From: Macrobrachium rosenbergii | Lineage: Eukaryota > Arthropoda > Malacostraca > Decapoda > Palaemonidae | Reading direction: 5' to 3' | NCBI RefSeq assembly: GCF_040412425.1 | Contig: NC_089781.1 | Span: 56,100,968 to 56,164,967 of the forward strand | Length of the DNA: 64,000 bases | Shown here: positions 35,880 through 48,496 of the stretch, one piece after another | Layout: every line of letters starts with the position of its first letter | Position numbering within the stretch: the first letter of the stretch is position 1 | The notes under the pieces: model-generated | The model's input: only the letters and a program-made list of their open reading frames with translations | Told to the model about the DNA's origin: nothing | The model's database searches: none | Position numbers and translations under genes: made by a program

Positions 35880-38800
35880 CCTCTCCCCCTAAAAACTGGT
35901 TTAAAAAGTGTGGTCCCTAAACACCACCCCTCTCACTGAGACCTTGCCTCCCACTTCCCTCTCCTCTACCCCTCCACCAAAAAACTGGTTTAAACAGTGT
36001 GGTCACTAAACACCACCTCCCTCCCAAAGACCTCGCCTCCCACTTCCCTCTCCTCTCCCCCCAAAACTGGTTTAAACAGTGTGGTACCTAAACACCACTG
36101 GTCTCCCCAGGACATTGCCTTCCTCTTCCCTCTCCCCTTCCTCTTCCCCCAAATCTGGTTTAAACTGTGTAGAACCTAAACAACTCCAATCTCCCGTGGA
36201 CCTTGCCTCCCAGTTCCCTCTCCTCTCCCCCTCTCCACCAAAAAACTGGTTTAAACTGTGTAGTCCCTAAACACCAACCCTCTCCCAGGGACCTTCCCTC
36301 CCTCTTCCCTCTCCTCTCCCCCTCCCCCAAAAACTGGTTTAAACAGTGTGGTCCCTCAACACCACACCTCTCCCTGGAATCGTGTCTCCCACTTCCCTCT
36401 CCTCTCCCCTTCCCATAAAAAACCAGTTTAAACAGTGTGGTCCTTAAACATTGCCTCTCTCCCCAGAACCTTAACTCCAACTTCTCTCTCTTCTCCCCCT
36501 CCCTCAAAAACTGTTTAAACAGTGTGGTCCCTAAACACCACCCATCTCCCCAGGATCTTGCCTCCCACTTCCCTCTCCTCTCCCCCTTCCTCAAAAAACT
36601 GTTTAAAACCGAAAGGTCCCTAAACACCACCCCTCTCCCTTGGACCTTGCCTCCCACTTCCGTCTCCTCTCCCCCTCCCCTCTAAAATTGGTTCAAACAG
36701 AGAGGTCCCTAAACACCACCCTCTCCCCTGGACTTTGCCTCATACTTCCATCTCCTCTCCCCCTCCCCCCCAAAATTGGTTCAGTCAAAGAGGTCCCTAA
36801 ACAAAACTCTTCTCCCCAGGACCTTGCCTCCCACTTCCCTCTCCTCTCCTCCTCCCCCAAAAATCTGATTTAAACAGAGAGTTCCCTAAACACCACCCCT
36901 CTCCCCAGGACCTTGCCACCCACTTCCATGTGCTCTCCCCCTTTCCAAAAAAAACTGGTTTAAACAGTGTGGTCCCTAAACAGAGAGGTCCCTAAACACC
37001 ACCCCTCTCCCCTGGACTTTGCCTCCCACTTCCCTTTCCTCCTCCCCTTCCCTCAAAAACTGGTTCAAACAGAGAGGTTCATAAACACCTCTCCTCTCCC
37101 CAGTACCTTGCCTGCCACTTCCCTCTCCTTTCCCCCTCCCCCAAAAATTTTTTTAAACAGAGAGATCCCTAACACCACCCCTCTTCCAAGGACCTTGCCA
37201 CCCACTTCTATCTCCTCTCCCCCTCCCCAAAAAAACTGGTTTAAACAGTGTGGTCCCCAAACACCACCCCTCACCCCAGAACCTTCCTTCCCTCTTCCCT
37301 CTCCTCTCCCCCTCCCGAAAAACCAGTTCAATCAGTGTGGTGTCTAAACACCTTCCCTCTCCCTGGGACCTGGCCTATCACTTCCCTCTCCTCTCCCCCT
37401 CCCCCAAAAACTGGTTTAAAGTGTTGCACCTAAACACCACCGTCTCCCGGGGACCTTGACCCACACTTCCCCTCCTCTCCCGCCAGTAATTGGTTTAAAC
37501 AGAGTGGTCACTAAACACCACCCCTCTTCCCGGGAACTTACCTCCCAATTCCATCACCTCGCTCCCCTCCCCCAAAACTGGTTTAAACAGTGTGCTCACA
37601 AAACACCACCCCTCTCCTCGGACCATCCCTCCCATTTTCCTCTCCTGTCATCCCTCCCCCAAAAACTAGTTTAAACAGTATGGTACCTAAACACCACCCC
37701 TCTCCCCGGGACTTGCCTCCCAATTCCGTTTCCTCCTCCCCTCCCCAAAAACTGGTTTGAACAGTGTCGTCCCTAAACACCACCCCTCTCCCAGGGAACT
37801 TGCCTCCCACCTCCCCCTCCTCTACCCCCTCCACCAAAAAACTGGTTTAAACAGTGTGGTCCCTAAACACCACCCCTCTCCCCGAGACCGTGCCTCCCAC
37901 TTCCTTCTCCTCTCCCCCTCCTATAAAAAAATTTGTTTAAACATTGTGGTACTTAAAAACCACCCGTTTCCCCGGGACCTTGGCTCACACTTCCCTCCCC
38001 TTTCCCACAAAAAACTGGTGTAAAAAGAGCGGTCCCTAAACTGCAGCCCTCTCCCTGCGAACAAACCTCCCACTTCCCTCTCCTCTCCCCATCACCCTCT
38101 CCAAAAACTGGTTTAAACAATATGGTACCTAAACCCCAACCCTCTCACCCTCTCCTCTCACCCTCTCCTCTCCCCCAAAAGACTGGTTTCAACAGAGTGG
38201 TCACTAAACACCACCCCTCTCACTGAGACCTCACTTCCCACTTCCCTTTCCTCTCCCCCTCCGCCAAAAAACTGGTTTAAACAGTGTGATCCCTAAACAC
38301 CACCCCCTCTCCCCCCTGATCTTCCCTCCCACTTCCCTCTCCTCTCCCCCTCCCCAAAAAACTGGTTTAAACAGTATGGTACCTAAACACCATCCCTATC
38401 ACCCTCTCCTCTTCCAACGAAAACTGCTTTAAACAGTATGGTCACTAAATACCATCCCTCTCACCGAAACCTCACCTCCAACTTCCCTCTCCTCTACACC
38501 TCCCCAAAAAAACAGTGTGGTCCCTGAACACCTCCCCTTTCCTTAGGACCTTGCCTCCCACTTCCCTATCCTCTCATCCCTCCCCCAAAAAACTGGTTTA
38601 AACAGTGTGGTCCCTAAACACCACCCCTCTCAACGAGACCTCGCTTCCCACTTCCCTTTCCTCTCCCCCTCCCTCAAAAAACCGGTTTAAACAGTGTGGT
38701 CCCTAAAACCCACCTCTCTCCCTAGGACCTTCCCTTCCACTTCCCTCTCCTCTGCCCCTCCCCCAAAAAACTGGTTTAAACAGTATGGTCCCCAAACACC

Positions 38801-41800
38801 ACTCCTATTACCATCTCCTCTCCCCCCCAAAAATGGTTTAAAAGTATGGTCCCCAAACACCACCCCTCTCACCAAGACCTAGCCTCCAACTTCCCTCTCC
38901 TCTACTCCTCCCCCAAGAAACTGGTTTGAACAATGTGGTCCCTAAACACCATCCCTCTCCCCAGGACATTGCCTCCTACTTCGCTTTCCTCTCCACCTCC
39001 ACCAAAAACTGGTTTGAACTTTGTGGTCCCTAAACACCACCCTTTTCCCTGGGAACTTGCCTTCCACTTCCTTCTCCTCTCCTCCATCCCCCAAAAAACT
39101 GGTTTAAATAATGTGGTCCCTAAACACCACCCTCGCCCCCAGGTCCTAACCTCCCACTTCCCTCTAGTCTCCCTCTCCCCCCAAAAAATGGTTTAAAAAT
39201 TGTGGTCCCTAAAAAATACCCCTCTCCCCGGGACCTTCCCTCCCACTTCCCTCTCCTTAACCCGTCCCCCATAAAACTGGTTTAAACAATGTGGTCCCTA
39301 AGCACTACCCTTCCCCCCAGGACCTAACCTCCCACATCCCTCTCCTCTCCCCTTCCCCCCCAAAATTGGCTCAAACACAGTGGTCACTGAACACCACGCC
39401 TCTCCCCGGGACATTGCCACCCACTTCCCTCTCCTCTCCCCCTCCTCCTCCCCCTCCCCCTACCCCCAAAAATTGGTTCAAACAGAGAGGTCCCTAAACA
39501 CCACTCCTCTCCCCAGGACCTTGCCTCCCACTTCCCTCTCCTCTCCCCCTCCCCAAAAATCTGGTTTAAACAGAGAGGTCCCTAAACACCACCCCTCTCA
39601 GCAGACCTTGCCACCCACTTCCATCTCCTCTCCCCCTCCACCAAGAACTGGTTTGAACAGTGTGGTCCCTAAACACCACCCTTCTCCCCAGGAACTTGCC
39701 TTCAACTTCCCTCTCCTCTCCCCCTCACCCAAAAAACTGGTTTAAACAATGTGGTCCCTAAACACCACCCTTCCCCCCAGGACCTAACCTCCCACTTCCC
39801 TCTCTTCTCCCCCTCCCCCAAAAAACTGGTTTAAACATTGTGGTCCCTGAACAATACCCCTCTCCCCTGGACCTTACCTCCCACTTCCCTCTCCTCTACC
39901 CCCTCCCCCAAAAAACTGGTTTAAACAGTGTGGTCCATAAACACCACACTTCTTTCTGGGACCTTGACTCCCACATCCCTATCCTCTCCCCTCTTCCCCC
40001 AAAAATTGGTGTAAACAGTGTAGTCCCTAAACACCACCCCTCTCCTTGTGACATTGCCTCCCACTTCCCCATCCTCTCATCCCTCCCCCCAAACACTGGT
40101 TTAAACAGTGTTGTCCCTAAACACCACCCCTTTCTCTGGAACCTTGCTTCCCACTTCCCTCTCCTCTCCTCTTCCCCAAAAAACCCGCTTAAATAGTGCA
40201 GTCCTTAAACACCACTCTTCTCCCCAGAACCTTCTCTCCAACTTCCCAGTCTTCTCCCCCTCCCCCGGAAACGGTTTAAACAGTGTGGTCCCTAAACACC
40301 AGCCCCCTCCCCAAGACCTCGCCTCCCACTTCCCTCTCCTCTCTCCCCAAAAACTGGTTTAAACAGTGTGGTACCTAAACACCACCAGACTCCCCAGGAC
40401 ATTGCCTTCCACTTCCCTCTCCCCTCCCACTTCCCCCAAAACTGGTTTAAACTGTGTAGAATCTAAACAACTCCAATCTCCCGTGGACCTTGCCTCCCAG
40501 TTCCCTCTCCTCTCCCTCTTTCCACCAAAAAACTGGTTTAAACTGTGTGGTCCCTAAACACCAACCCTCTCCCAGGGACCTTCCCTCCCTCTTCCCTCTC
40601 CTCTTCCCCTCCCCCAAAAACTGGTTTAAACAGTGTGGACCCTAAACACCACCCCTCTTCCTGGAATCGTGCCTCCCACTTCCCTCTCCTCTTCCCCTTC
40701 CACAAAAAACTGTTCAAAACCGAAAGGTCCCTAAACACCACCCCTCTCCCTTGGACCTTGCCTCCCACTTCCGTCTCCTCTCCCCCTCACCTCAAAAATT
40801 GGTTCAAACAGCGAGGTCCTTAAACACCACTACTCTACCTTGGACTTTGCCTCCCACTTCCTTCTCCTCTTCCCCTCCCCCCAAAAAATTGGTTCAAACA
40901 GAGAGGTCCCTAAACACCACTCGTCTCCCAGGACCTTGCCTCCTACTTCTCTCTCCTCTCCCCCTCCCCCAAAAATCTGGTTTAAAATGGGTGGTCCCTA
41001 AACACCACCCGTCTCCCTAGGACCTTGCTTCCCACTTCCCTCTCCTCTCCCCCTCCTGCAAAAAACTGGTTAAAACAGAAAGGTCCCTAAACACCACCCT
41101 TCTCCCTTGGAACTTGCCTCCCATTTCCCTCTCCTCTCCCCCTCCCCGCCAAAAATTTGTTCAAACAGAGGTCCCTAAAAACCACACCTCTCCCCTGGAC
41201 ATTGCCTCCCACTTCCCTCTCCTTTCCCCCTCCTCCTTCCCCCAAAAATTGGTTTAAACATAGAGGTCCCTAAACACCACTCCTCTCCCCAGGACCTTGC
41301 CTCCCACTTCCCTCTCCTCTCCCACTCTCCCAGAAATCTGGTTTAAACAGAGAGGTTCCTAAACACCACCCCTCTCCCCAGGACCTTGCCACCCACTTCC
41401 ATATCTTCTTCCCCTCCCCAAAAAAGTTGCTTTAAACAGTGTGGTCCCTAAACAGAGAGGTCCCTAAACACCACCCCCCTCCCCTGGACTTTGCCTCCCA
41501 CTTCCCTCTCCTCTCCCCCTCCACCCCCAAAAATTGGTTCAAACAGAGGTCCCTAAAAACCACCCCTCTCCCTTGGACATTGCCTCCCACTTCCCTCTCC
41601 TCTCCCCCTCCTTCCCCCAAAAAATGGTTCAAACAGAGAGGTTCCTAAACACCACTCCTCTCCACATGACCTTGCCTCCCACTTCCCTATCCTCTCCCCC
41701 TCCCCCAAAAAACTAGTTTAAACAGAGAGGTCCGTAAACACCACTCATCTCCACATGACCTTAACTCCCACTTCCCTCTCCTCTCCCCCTTCCCCCCAAA

Positions 41801-44800
41801 ATTCTTTTAAACAGAGAGGTCCCTAAACACCACCCCTATCCCCAGGACCTTGCCACCCATTTCCATCTCCTCTCCCCCTCCCCAAAAAACTGCTTTAAAC
41901 AGTGTGGTCCCTAAACACCATCCCTCATCCCAGAACCTTCCCTCCCTCTTCCCTCTACTCTCCCCCTCCCCCAAAAACTGGTTTAAACAGTGTGGTACCT
42001 AAACACCATCTGTCTCGCTGGGACCTGACCTCCCTCTTCCCTCTCTTCTCCCCGTCCCCCAAAACTGGTTTACAGTGTGGTACCTAAACACCACCCATCT
42101 CCCAGGGACCTTGACCCACACTTCCCTCCCCTCCTCCCCCAAAAAGTGGTTTAAACAGAGTGGTCATTAAACACCACCCCTCTCCCTGGGAACTTACCTC
42201 CCAATTCCCACTCTTTTCTCCCCTCCCCCCCAAAAATGGTTTAAGCAGTGTGGTCCCTAAACACCACCCCTCTCCCCCTCCACCTTCCTCTCCCATTTCC
42301 TTTCCTCTCATCCTCCCCCCTCCTTCAAAAAAGTATTGCTGGTTTAAACAGTATAGTACCTAAACAAATTTGTTTATATGTAATGTCTTCCCAAACATTG
42401 CCTAATAATAAAATATACAGCACTTCCCTTTCCTCTCCATTACAAAAAAATCTACACGGAACATTGTTATTTGACTAAGAAACTGGTTTTTTGAACAGTG
42501 TCATACACATTTTAACATTTCTTACAAATTATTTCAGTTCCCTAAACTCCACCCCTCTCCCAGGAACTTGCCTCCCACCTCCCCCTCCTCTTTAAAATAA
42601 ATTCCCAAAAACTGGTTTAAACAGTTTATCCAGCAAGATCAAAACGTAAACATTTGCACCAGCCCTTCTCCCCGAGACCTTGCCTTCCACTTCCTTCTCC
42701 TCTCCCCCCCCCTTCTTCAGATACTGACACATTTTTGTGAAAAAACTGGTTTTAAACATTGTATTTTAAAAGTGCAATGGTGCTTTACATGTTTTTATTT
42801 CTGGAGGATTTCTCTCCGTATGCGATTCATTGCGCTAAACACCACCCATTTCCCTGGGACCTTGGCAACGACTTCCCTCCCCATCTCCCAAGGAAACAAA
42901 GACTGGTTTAAAAATAGTGGTATTGAGTAAATGGGCATCTAGTTGGAAAAAGCTGTTCATTTTGTGATATTTGCTGCAGCCCTCTCCCTTGGGAACTTAG
43001 TATCTGAGAAATATTTTACCTCCACTTCCCTCTCAACTGGTCTCCCCATCAAACCCTCCCCAAAACTGGATTAAACAGTATGGTACCTAAACACCACCCT
43101 TCTTCTTCGCCTGTATCAAGGTCTTTCTCACCCCTTCAATCCTTTCCTCTCCCACCAAAAACTGGTTGAAACAGTGTGGTACCTAAAAAAATCAGAATTA
43201 ATAAAGGTCAAAAATGGTGTACATTTATTGTGCCCATGTTCTAGTGGTATAAACATGTATGTTAGTACACCCCCCTCTCACTGAGACCTCGCTCCCCACT
43301 TCCCTTTTCTCTCTCTCTCTCCCAAAAAACTGATTTAAACAGTGTGGTCCCTAAACACCACCCCTCTCCACGGGACCTTCCCTCCCACTTCCCTCTCCTC
43401 TCCCCCTCCCCCAAAAACTGGTTTAAACAGTATGGTACCTAAACACCACACCTATCATCCTCTCCTCTCCCAAAAAAAAAATCTGCTTTTCCCTCTCTCT
43501 CCCCAAACAGTTAAACAGTGGTCCTAAACACCACCCTTCTCACCACCCCCTCTCACCAGTGACCTCACCTCCCACTTCCCCACTCTCCTCTCCCCCCCAA
43601 AAACTGGTTTAAACAGTGTGGTCCCAAAACACCACCCCTTTTCCCCCCAAAAAATCTGGTTTAAACATTGCCTAAACACCACACCTATCATCTTCCTCTT
43701 CTGCTTTAAACAGTATGGTCCCTTTACTCCCCCCTCCACCCCTCTCCTCTACTGGTTTTAAACAGTATGGTCCCAAAACACCACCCCCTTTTCCACCTCT
43801 CTCCCCCATCCACCAAAAACTGGTTTTGCAGTGTCCCACCCTTCCCCTCTTGCCTCTCCCCCTCCCCCCCCCAAAAACTGGTTTAAACAGTGTGGTCCCT
43901 AAACACCTCCCCTCTCCCCAGGACCTAACCTCCCACTTCCCTCTCCTCTCCCCCACAAAAAAAACTGGTTTAAACATTTTGGTCCCTAAACACCACCCCT
44001 TTCCCCGGGACCTTGCCTCCCACTTTCCTCTCCTCTACCCCCTCCCCCAAAAACTGGTTTAAACAGTGTGGCCTGTAAACACCACACCTCTCCCTGGGAC
44101 CTTGACTCCCACTTCCCTCTCCTCTCCCCCCCACTCACCTAAAAAACTGGTTTAAACAGTGAGGCCCCTAAACACCTCCCCTTTCCCTGGGACCTTGCCT
44201 CCCACTTCCCTATCCTCTCATCCCTCCCCCAAAAAACTGGTTTAAACAGTGTGGTACCTAAACACCACCCCTCTCAACGAGACCTCGCTTCCCACTTCCC
44301 TTTCCACTCCACCTCCCCCAAAAAACTGGTTTAAATAGTGTGGTCCCTAAACCCCACCCCTCTCCCCGGGACCTTCCCTCCCACTTCCCTCTCCTCTCCT
44401 CCTCCCCCAAAAACTGGTTTAAACAGTATGGTACCTAAACACCACCCCTATTACCCTCTCCTCTCCCCCGAAAAACTGGTTTAAACAGTATGGTCCTTAA
44501 ACACCACCCCTCTCACCGAAACCTCGCCTTCCACTTCCCTCTCCTCTACCCCTCCCCAAGAAACTGGTTTAAACAGTGTGGTCCCTAAGCACCACCCCTC
44601 TCCCCAGGACATTGCCTCCTACTTCCCTTTCCTCTCCCCCTCCACCAAAAACTGGTTTGGACAGTGTGGTCCCTAAACACAACCCTTCTCCCTGGGAACT
44701 TGCCTTCTACTTCCCTCTCCTCTCCCCCTCTCCCAAAAAACTGGTTTAAACATTGTGGTCCCTAAACACCACCCTTCCCCCCAGGACCTGACCTCCCACT

Positions 44801-45363
44801 TCCCTCTCCTCTCCCCCCCAAAAAAACTGGTTTAAACATTGTGGTTGCTAAACAATACCTCTCTCCTCGGGACCTTGCCTCCCACTTCCCTCTCCTCTAC
44901 CCCCTCCCCCAAAAAACTGGTTTAAACTGTGTGGTCCATAAACACCACACCTCTCCCTGGGACCTTGACTCCCACATCCCTCTCCTCTCCCCCCTTCCCC
45001 AAAAAACTGGTTTAAACAGTGTGGTCCATAAACGCCACCCCTCCCCTTGTGACCTTGCCTCCCACTTCCCTATTCTCTCATCCCTCCCCCAGAAAACTGG
45101 TTTAAACAGTGTTGTCCCTAAACATCACCCCTCTCTCTGGAACCTTGCCTCCCACTTCCCTCTCCTCTACCCCAAAAAACAGTTTTAGAGTGTGGTCCCT
45201 AAACCGCCCCTCTCCCAGAGACTTCGCCTCCTCCTTCCTTCTTATATCTCCTATCCCCTAAAGAACTGTTTTAAACAGTGTGGTCTCTAAACACCACCCC
45301 TCTCCCCTTGACCTAGCTTCCCACTTCCCTCTCATCTCCTCCCTAAAAGACGGTAAACACAGT
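35880..45363 (-). repeat. Main right satellite array, pyrimidine-rich strand on +
   Basis: About 9.5 kb of 89-bp monomers. Many carry an AACAGAGAGGTCC variant in place of AACAGTGTGGTCC (for example 36680-37180, 39360-39640, 40700-41870). Higher-order duplication is clear: 36160-36310 with 40440-40600 (both with TGTGTAGAACCTAAACAACT or a near match), 36970 with 41440 (TCCCTAAACAGAGAGGTCCC), and 39840-40100 with 44840-45100 (GTGTGGTCCATAAACACCAC). The array stops at about 45363, where gypsy-type sequence begins. Confidence 0.95.
42365..43130. other. Satellite mosaic: monomer pieces interleaved with unrelated AT-rich pieces
   Basis: Here each monomer is broken up by 20-100 bases of unrelated sequence, for example CAAACATTGCCTAATAATAA between satellite-like TAAACA and CACTTCCC, and CTGGTTTTAAACATTGTA followed by AGTGCAATGGTGCTTTACAT. 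Identifiable satellite fragments remain in the correct order. It does not look like one insertion. Confidence 0.7.
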
Positions 45364-45690
45364 GGTTTTGGCTTCGCCATTAACGGACTCACTACAGGCG
45401 CTTTACCTTCAGAGAGCCTTTAATGGAACCACACAGCGACAAAAGTCTAGGCCTATGAAAGCTCCTTCCACGGAGAACACCCACGCCACTAACGGACTAC
45501 TTACGGCATACCCTTCCTGGTACTTTCTGGCGTGCTCAAACGGTTTGGCCCTGCTCTTTACGATTGACGTCGACATTACTCAGAAGTTATTAACGGAACC
45601 ACGTGGCGTATAGTTTTGACTTCTAATGAGCCCCAAACACCATTAATGGACTAAATACGGCGCGTACTTCGCATTTTAGTGTGAGAAAGA
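45364..45690 (+). promoter_or_regulatory. Gypsy element 1 leader with five spaced repeats
   Basis: A motif close to CCATTAACGGACTAAATACG recurs at about 45376, 45419, 45484, 45588 and 45640, spaced 40-105 bases. The leader of element 2 has four copies of the same motif. The function is unknown; RNA packaging or protein binding are possibilities. Confidence 0.65.
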
Positions 45691-46461
45691 ATGTCAGACA
45701 ATCATTCCGAGGATGCACAGATCCTCTGCATCCCTCTCTCATCTTCAGAGGCAACAATAAGCCAGGTGATAAAACTCCCTCTGTTCTCGTGACAAAACAC
45801 CGCATCCTGGTTTCTGCGGTCAGATGCCCATTTCCAGGTGGAGAAAATTACAGACGAGGAGACCAAGGTGGACGTAACCATGACAATGCTACCGGAGAAG
45901 GTCTTCAACAAAATCACCCCATTGTTGGACTCGCAGCTGGGCAAAGTCAAGTACAGAGACCTGCGAGACAAGCTCATCGAAACATACTCCATGCCCGTCC
46001 CAGAGAGAGCCCAGCGCGCCCTCGACCTGATGACCCAGCCCCTGGGGGATGCATCACCGAGGGACGCCTGGGACGAACTCCGAGGTCTCCTGATGCTGCC
46101 GGGGATCGACGCGGGCGGTCGGAGGGAGATCAGCTTGCTGTGAAAAATATTCCTGCGGTGCCTTCCACAGGAGGTGAGGGGGCAAATCACGGATGCGGAC
46201 GCCCTTTCAGTGGAAGAATTGGTGAACGTTGCACACAAACTCCACGAGGCCACCAAGGCCCCCAAACACGCCGCAGCACCTGCAGCCTGTAACCTGGTAA
46301 CAGAAGAAGACGAGGCAGAGGACACTAACGTGGTGTACAGGAAGAAGGCTCTGCCACAGCAGCAGAGGACATGGGCAAATCCAGTCTGGTGTTACTTCCA
46401 TCGGAGGTTCGGAAGTGCTGCCAGAAATTGCAGAGCCTCCTGTTCTTTCACAAAAAAATGA
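45691..46461 (+). pseudogene. gag: Gypsy gag, element 1, two in-frame stops
   Basis: Gag forms the particle and binds the element RNA. The start ATG at 45691 was chosen because it opens the frame after the leader and matches the placement in element 2. The frame is continuous to 46461 except for TGA at 45790 and TGA at 46141. Visible blocks: NTASWF (shared with element 2 and typical of arthropod gypsy gag), MTMLPEKVFNKITPLLD, SMPVPERAQRALDLM, DAWDELRGLL, and a C-terminal WCYFHRRFG with Cys residues (CRASC) in place of a classic CCHC knuckle. About 256 codons. Confidence 0.85.
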
Positions 46462-46830
46462 GAAAAGCAGCCACAAGCAACAGCAGTGGCTGCAAACCTT
46501 AAATACTGCCGACCAGAAGGATTCTTCATCCACGATGCCATATCTTAACGACTGATGCTGGTAGACACCGGGGTGAGGCAATCGGTGTTTCCGCCGTTGA
46601 GAGAGGACCGTGACCGCACATCCAGTGCTGCAACTGCACTGGTAGCCGCAAATGGAAACCCCATCCGCTGCTATGGAACTGTGACCTGCAGAATATCCAC
46701 CCTGGGCCATAAATATGATTGGCCCTTCGTCATAGCAGACGTCAAGTTCCCTCTCCTGGGTGCTGATTTCCTCACACACCACAGACTTCTGGTAGACGTC
46801 GGCCGAAAATGCCTGTTGGATACCTGAACC
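46462..46830 (+). pseudogene. Gypsy aspartic protease, element 1
   Basis: The frame shows FFIHDAIS, a TAA at 46546, then MLVDTG with the catalytic DTG at about 46564-46572. A conserved-looking VIADVKFPLLGADFL block follows, with LLVDV near the end. Retropepsins cut the Gag-Pol precursor. A TGA ends this block at 46825. The frame is the same as that of the start of the RT region. Confidence 0.82.
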
Positions 46831-46863
46831 TGCTGCTCCTGACCGCTCTCCACCGGGCTGGGG

Positions 46864-48496
46864 ATGCCCGCTGGCTGCTCCATCTCTTGGAACAAGTACA
46901 GCACCCTCCTCCACGAGTTCCCAGATGTTTTCAAGCCAGAGCTGCGTCAGTTGCTGGGAGCCCAGGCCAAACATGGCATCCATCACCATATCACCACGAC
47001 AGGCCCGCCAACACATGCGAAATTCCGGCGCTTGCCACCCAAAAAACTCCAAGATGCTAAACGGGCCTTCGCCGAGACGGAATGGATGGGCATCTGCAGG
47101 AAGGCTCAAGCCCATGGGCGTCCCCCATCCACATGGTAAAGAAACCAGACAGCTCCTGGAGGCCCTGTGGGGACTATCGTCAGCTGAACCTAGTAACGAC
47201 ACTGGGACACTGGACCACTATCCCTGGCTGAACATGCAGGACCTAACAGGTGCCCTGCACTGGGCCAAAGTATTTACAAAAATGGATTTACTCAAGTCTT
47301 ATTTTCAGGTACCAGTGCACCCCGACGACGTTCCGAAGACAGCCATTATCACGCTGTTCAGAACGTATGCCTTCTCCTACTCCACCTTCGGCCTCAGGAA
47401 CGCCAGGGCCACATCCCTTATGGACACCATCTTGGGGGACCTACCTTTCTGTATTTGCTAAGTAGACGACATCCTGATCTGCTTCAGGTCCCCGGAGGAA
47501 CACCTGCGCCACGTCCGGGCCATGCTGAAATGCCTGCAGGAGAACGGTTTGGTTGTCAGGTTCGACAAGTGTACCTTCAGAGCAGAAAAGGTAGACTTCC
47601 TGGGCCATGAGATCTCCCTGGCAGGTGTCCACCCCATGGCCTCCAAGGTGGACGCAGTAAAGAAGTTCCCAACGCCAAAAACCATCAAGTCCCTACAGGA
47701 GTTCCTCGGCATGGTCAACTACTACCGCCGCTTCATACCAGACGTCGCCCGCATCATGTATTCCCTTACCACAGTCCTGAAGGGGAAGCCAAAAGCACTG
47801 GTGTGGGCAGCTCCGCAACAACACGTGCTCGAGCAGATGAAGGCAGCCCCCGCCAAAGCCACCACATTAACACATCACGACCCCACTGCCTCCCTGAGAC
47901 TTACCACTGACGCCAGCAACATCTCTCGGGTGGAGCAGGTGTTAGATGGCTCCCCACACCCGCTGGCCTTCTTCAGTTGCAAGTTAACACTGCCGGAGAC
48001 CTGCTACAGCACATTCGACAGGGAGCTGCTGGCAATCTACCAAGCCGTGCAGCACTTCAAGTACCTCTTGGACGGCACCCCTTTTACCATCCTCACAGAC
48101 CACAAACCTTTAGCACATGCTTTCATGAAGGCAGGAGACGCATGGTCTGCGAGGCAGCAGTGGCACTTGGCTGCTATCTCCGAGTTCGGTTGCGCCATTA
48201 GCTACATCCCCAGCAGGAAGAAGCCTGTAGCCGACACCCTATCATGGGTCGAGATAAATTCCATCCACCTCGGCACAGACTATGAGGACCTGGCAAAGGA
48301 ACAGGCCGCAGACCTGGAAACAGCAGCCTACCGCATGGCACTCACCGCACTGAAATGGGAAGACGTGCTGACAGGAGGATCCAGTTCAACACTTCTCTGC
48401 GACACCAGCACGGGCTGCCCATGCCCCCTGATCCCCTCGTCCAGGAGAAAGCAGACGTTCGATGTCATCCACATCCTGTCCCATCCATCAGGCTGA
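46864..48496 (+). pseudogene. pol: Gypsy reverse transcriptase-RNase H, element 1
   Basis: The N-terminal RT part (46864-47139) has FPDVFKPELRQ and KFRRLPPKKLQDAK. After a frameshift the frame 46925-48496 carries VFTKMDLLKSYFQVPV, the palm region with an in-frame TAA at 47459 directly before VDD (so the Tyr of YVDD is lost), GLVVRFDKCTF, FLGHEIS, FLGMVNYYRRFIP, and RNase H with TTDASN and LTDHKPL. The second catalytic stretch is otherwise recognisable. It ends at HPSG followed by a TGA at 48494, after which the integrase continues in the same frame. Confidence 0.92.

Noticed and set aside
1453..45363. TTTAGGG inside each monomer as a telomeric repeat
   Set aside because: Only one unit occurs per 89-bp monomer and it is part of the hairpin stretch. 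No tandem TTAGG run is present.
1453..45363. The satellite as a CRISPR array
   Set aside because: The repeats are contiguous with no unique spacers, and the context is clearly eukaryotic mobile DNA.
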